Below the pieces are notes generated by a model. The model was not told where the DNA came from and did not search any database. It saw nothing but the letters and a program-made list of their open reading frames with translations. DNA of 64,000 nt from Bacteroidales bacterium (GTDB lineage Bacteria; Bacteroidota; Bacteroidia; Bacteroidales; UBA932). A program made the position numbers and the translations under genes. Where the stretch lies: positions 43,199-107,198 of the forward strand of contig JAILLE010000034.1 of assembly GCA_024693285.1 (NCBI GenBank), read 5' to 3'. Every line of letters begins with the position of its first letter. The first letter of the stretch is position 1. This document shows positions 62,087-64,000 of this stretch, one piece after another.

Positions 62087-63774
62087 TCCCGCAGGAGACG
62101 ATACAGAAAATCCTTGACACCGCCCGTATCGAGGAGGTGGTGGCCGACTTCGTGACCCTGCGTAAGCGAGGGGCCGATTGGTGGGGCTGCTGCCCCTTCC
62201 ACAACGAGAAGACTCCATCTTTCCATGTCGTGCCGGCCAAAGGAATATATTACTGTTTCGGCTGCCATAAGGGAGGCTCCGCGGTGGGCTTTGTGATGGA
62301 TCATGAGCACATGTCCTACCCTGATGCGCTCAGATATCTTGCCAAGAAATACAATATCGAGGTGGTCGAAGAGGAGCAGAGCGCCGAGGAACTGGCCGCC
62401 CGCCAAAGGAACGAGAGCCTCTATCTCGTGTCGGATTTCGCCGAAGGTTTTTTCCAGGAACAACTGAAGAGCGGCGAAGGTAAGGCGGTGGGCCTCAATT
62501 ATTTCCACACCAGAGGCCTGGAAGATGAGACTATCTCGAAATATGGTCTCGGCTGGGCGCCATCCGACCGGCACTCCTTCACCGACGCCGCCAAGGCGAA
62601 AGGTTTCAAGGAGGAGTATCTATTAGAGACCGGCCTTTGCGCGAAATATGATGATAAGCCGGATCTCCACGACAGATTCGTGGAAAGGGTAACCTTCCCT
62701 ATCCATTCGGTGAGCGGAAGGATTATCGGATTCGGAGCCAGGACATTGAAGTCGAAGGAGGAAGGGAAACCATATGCGAAATACGTCAACTCCAAGGAGA
62801 GCGCCATATATGTGAAGAACCAGTCCTTGTACGGAATATGGTTCGCGAAAAGCGAGATGGCGAAGAAAGACAAGTGCTTCCTTGTGGAAGGCTACTTGGA
62901 CGTTCTTTCCATGCATCAGCTAGGGATCACCAACGTTGTGGCCTCCAGCGGTACCGCCTTGACTGACGGCCAGATACGTCTCATTGGCCGGTTCACCAAG
63001 AACGTCACTATCATGTATGACGGAGACGAGGCCGGCGTCAAGGCCGCTTTGAGAGGAATCGACATGTTCCTACGTCAAGGAATGAATGTCAAGGTAGTTC
63101 TGATTCCTGACGGGGACGACCCGGATTCTTTCTCGAGGAAACACACCTTGGAAGAGGTGGAGGACTTCATAGCGAGGAATGAGCAGGACTTCGTGGATTT
63201 CAAGGGCTCTCTGCTTATGCGGGACGCCGGGGATGATCCACTCAAACGCGCCTCTGTGATCAATGATATCGCTGACACTATCGCGGATATTCCTGACGCT
63301 ATAAAAAGGGAGACCTATATCGACTTCATGAGCAGGAAGTTCGACATACGCCGGACTGCTCTTGAAGAGCGTGTCAGCGCCACCAGGGCGAAGTTTCTCT
63401 CGTCCGGTGCCGCCATGGCCGGACGGCCGTCCGGGCCACGCGAGATTTCTGATACGGCCGGAGCGGCCTCCGGGCTTAGGCCGTACTCAGCCGCAGCGGA
63501 GCGAGGATGGACGCGGCCGGGCCCAGACGGCCGTCCGGCCTGTGAGATTAGTGGTTTCAGGGAGTTGCGCAATGTTTTGCGGCGCTGGCCGAAAGCGGTC
63601 TTCACGACAGTCTTGAATAGCTTCTCGTCGCAACCCAACGTAGTCCGGCTGTTACGTGTCAAGCGTATCACAGCTGACTGGACCTTGGGTGGGGGATTAA
63701 AAGCACCGGAACCAACAGTGAATAGATATTCAATGTCATACCAGGCTTGGAGGAATACGGACAGGATGCCGTAA
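62083..63774 (+). CDS. dnaG: DNA primase, C-terminally truncated at a repeat
   Basis: Makes RNA primers for replication. The zinc-binding domain (residues 1-100; [20 protein letters not shown]) and the TOPRIM core (about 255-345; [31 protein letters not shown]) are intact. Native sequence ends near residue 445. From 63418 the frame runs through a GC-rich repeat and then antisense to ksgA up to a stop at 63774, so the last 118 residues are not primase. The C-terminal helicase-interaction domain, usually about 150-200 residues, is missing. This is either a real truncation or an assembly join. Confidence 0.85.
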   Translation: MIPQETIQKILDTARIEEVVADFVTLRKRGADWWGCCPFHNEKTPSFHVVPAKGIYYCFGCHKGGSAVGFVMDHEHMSYPDALRYLAKKYNIEVVEEEQSAEELAARQRNESLYLVSDFAEGFFQEQLKSGEGKAVGLNYFHTRGLEDETISKYGLGWAPSDRHSFTDAAKAKGFKEEYLLETGLCAKYDDKPDLHDRFVERVTFPIHSVSGRIIGFGARTLKSKEEGKPYAKYVNSKESAIYVKNQSLYGIWFAKSEMAKKDKCFLVEGYLDVLSMHQLGITNVVASSGTALTDGQIRLIGRFTKNVTIMYDGDEAGVKAALRGIDMFLRQGMNVKVVLIPDGDDPDSFSRKHTLEEVEDFIARNEQDFVDFKGSLLMRDAGDDPLKRASVINDIADTIADIPDAIKRETYIDFMSRKFDIRRTALEERVSATRAKFLSSGAAMAGRPSGPREISDTAGAASGLRPYSAAAERGWTRPGPDGRPACEISGFRELRNVLRRWPKAVFTTVLNSFSSQPNVVRLLRVKRITADWTLGGGLKAPEPTVNRYSMSYQAWRNTDRMP

Positions 63775-64000
63775 GTCTTCGTGCCGGGCTTCTCGGCGAT
63801 GCGCTCCGCCACCTCCTTCTGGATCATGCACACGACTTCAGGAATCTGGTCGCGGTTGTAGATGATATTGAAGAATATCTGGGAGGAGATGTTGTACGGG
63901 AAGTTGCCGATAATCGAGAACTGGCCCGGGAACACGCCCCCGAGATCCATCTTCAGGAAATCCCCTTCAATCAGCCCGTCCCCCAGCTCCGGATAATGCT
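63315..64000 (-). CDS. ksgA: 16S rRNA dimethyladenosine transferase, partial and truncated
   Basis: Dimethylates two adenines in the 3' end of 16S rRNA. The N-terminus lies beyond the window end. The methyltransferase motif [20 protein letters not shown] (NFPYN) and the region VFNPPPKV-like ([16 protein letters not shown]) and [17 protein letters not shown] are clear. After LKPLISQ at about 63541 the reading frame enters the GC-rich repeat and then antisense dnaG, ending at 63315. The normal last 45 residues or so are lost. The repeat breaks both this gene and dnaG. Confidence 0.85.
   Translation of the reverse strand, partial: HYPELGDGLIEGDFLKMDLGGVFPGQFSIIGNFPYNISSQIFFNIIYNRDQIPEVVCMIQKEVAERIAEKPGTKTYGILSVFLQAWYDIEYLFTVGSGAFNPPPKVQSAVIRLTRNSRTTLGCDEKLFKTVVKTAFGQRRKTLRNSLKPLISQAGRPSGPGRVHPRSAAAEYGLSPEAAPAVSEISRGPDGRPAMAAPDERNFALVALTRSSRAVRRMSNFLLMKSI
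63418..63540. repeat. GC-rich element with terminal inverted repeats
   Basis: The ends at 63418-63438 and about 63520-63540 are inverted copies of each other, about 20 of 21 bases. Each contains a near-perfect palindrome around GACGGCCGTC. The interior of about 80 bases has further GC-rich palindromic pieces (CCGGAGCGGCCTCCGG). It is open in several frames on both strands. There is no transposase gene. It looks like a MITE- or REP-like element. Confidence 0.7.

Noticed and set aside
63418..63540. Integron attC site
   Set aside because: The size fits, but there is no GTTRRRY core at the ends, no integrase and no cassette array; the ends are inverted GC-rich palindromes instead.
1..64000. tRNA, rRNA, CRISPR arrays, transposases and phage genes
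   Set aside because: I read the intergenic gaps and found no cloverleaf, spaced direct repeats or transposase or integrase motifs. Gaps are short, the longest about 290 bases.

Overview
The window reads as chromosome from a Bacteroidota species, most likely a gut- or rumen-type member of the Bacteroidales. The evidence is Bacteroides-type promoters (TTTG, 19-20 bases, TAnnTTTG), almost no Shine-Dalgarno sequences, exbB-hypothetical-exbD-exbD order, a serC-serA-DUF1015 operon, BACON and Big_2 lipoproteins, a GLPGLI protein, DUF3127, and GH109, GH127 and GH29 enzymes. GC content is moderate and genes are dense. Several convergent pairs overlap at their 3' ends. I found no rRNA, tRNA, CRISPR array, insertion-sequence transposase or prophage.

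Layout. 1-2136: proton-motive-force transduction genes (exbB, cut by the window edge, a small membrane protein, two exbD), closed by a terminator. 2204-10876: asnS, udk, a TonB-like protein, a large envelope protein of unknown function, an acyl-CoA ligase, dCMP deaminase and a CtpA-type protease. 10860-12017: a minus-strand sigma-54 response regulator without a DNA-binding domain. 12093-19648: cmk, ispH, a C10 cysteine protease with a BACON lipoprotein, efp, and a 903-residue lipoprotein joining Big_2, LRR, thioredoxin-like and M64 peptidase parts. 19803-27280: dnaX, lptB, an envelope hypothetical, an M16 peptidase, GH29 fucosidase and GH109. 27262-36082 (minus): an L-arabinose locus (GH127, aldose epimerase, SSS symporter, araD, araA, araB). 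36138-45268: a DUF6935-like protein, a Big_2 lipoprotein, DUF1015, serA, serC, pyrB, YigZ, a pRiA4b ORF-3-like protein and miaA.

45263-50284 (minus) is a BlaI / M56-TonB / GLPGLI / TonB-dependent-receptor operon with a well-formed promoter and a candidate operator. 50548-57034 is the most interesting block: six tightly spaced or overlapping genes for a (p)ppGpp synthetase, an HD alarmone hydrolase, an APH-like kinase, a Cache-PP2C-HATPase fusion (RsbU plus RsbW), a STAS anti-anti-sigma protein and a cation/proton antiporter, closed by a strong bidirectional terminator. I infer that it is an integrated stress-signalling operon. 57085-64000: DUF3127 (SSB-like tail), FKBP isomerase, recQ, a PHP phosphatase, a DUF308 protein, dnaG and partial ksgA.

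Short repeats have shaped the sequence. A 28-base dispersed repeat lies in frame inside dnaX and again beside araD. A 107-base fold-back lies before dnaX. A 59-base piece of the TonB-dependent receptor gene is duplicated upstream of blaI. A GC-rich element with about 21-base terminal inverted repeats (63418-63540) truncates both dnaG and ksgA, which points to a rearrangement or an assembly join at a repeat.
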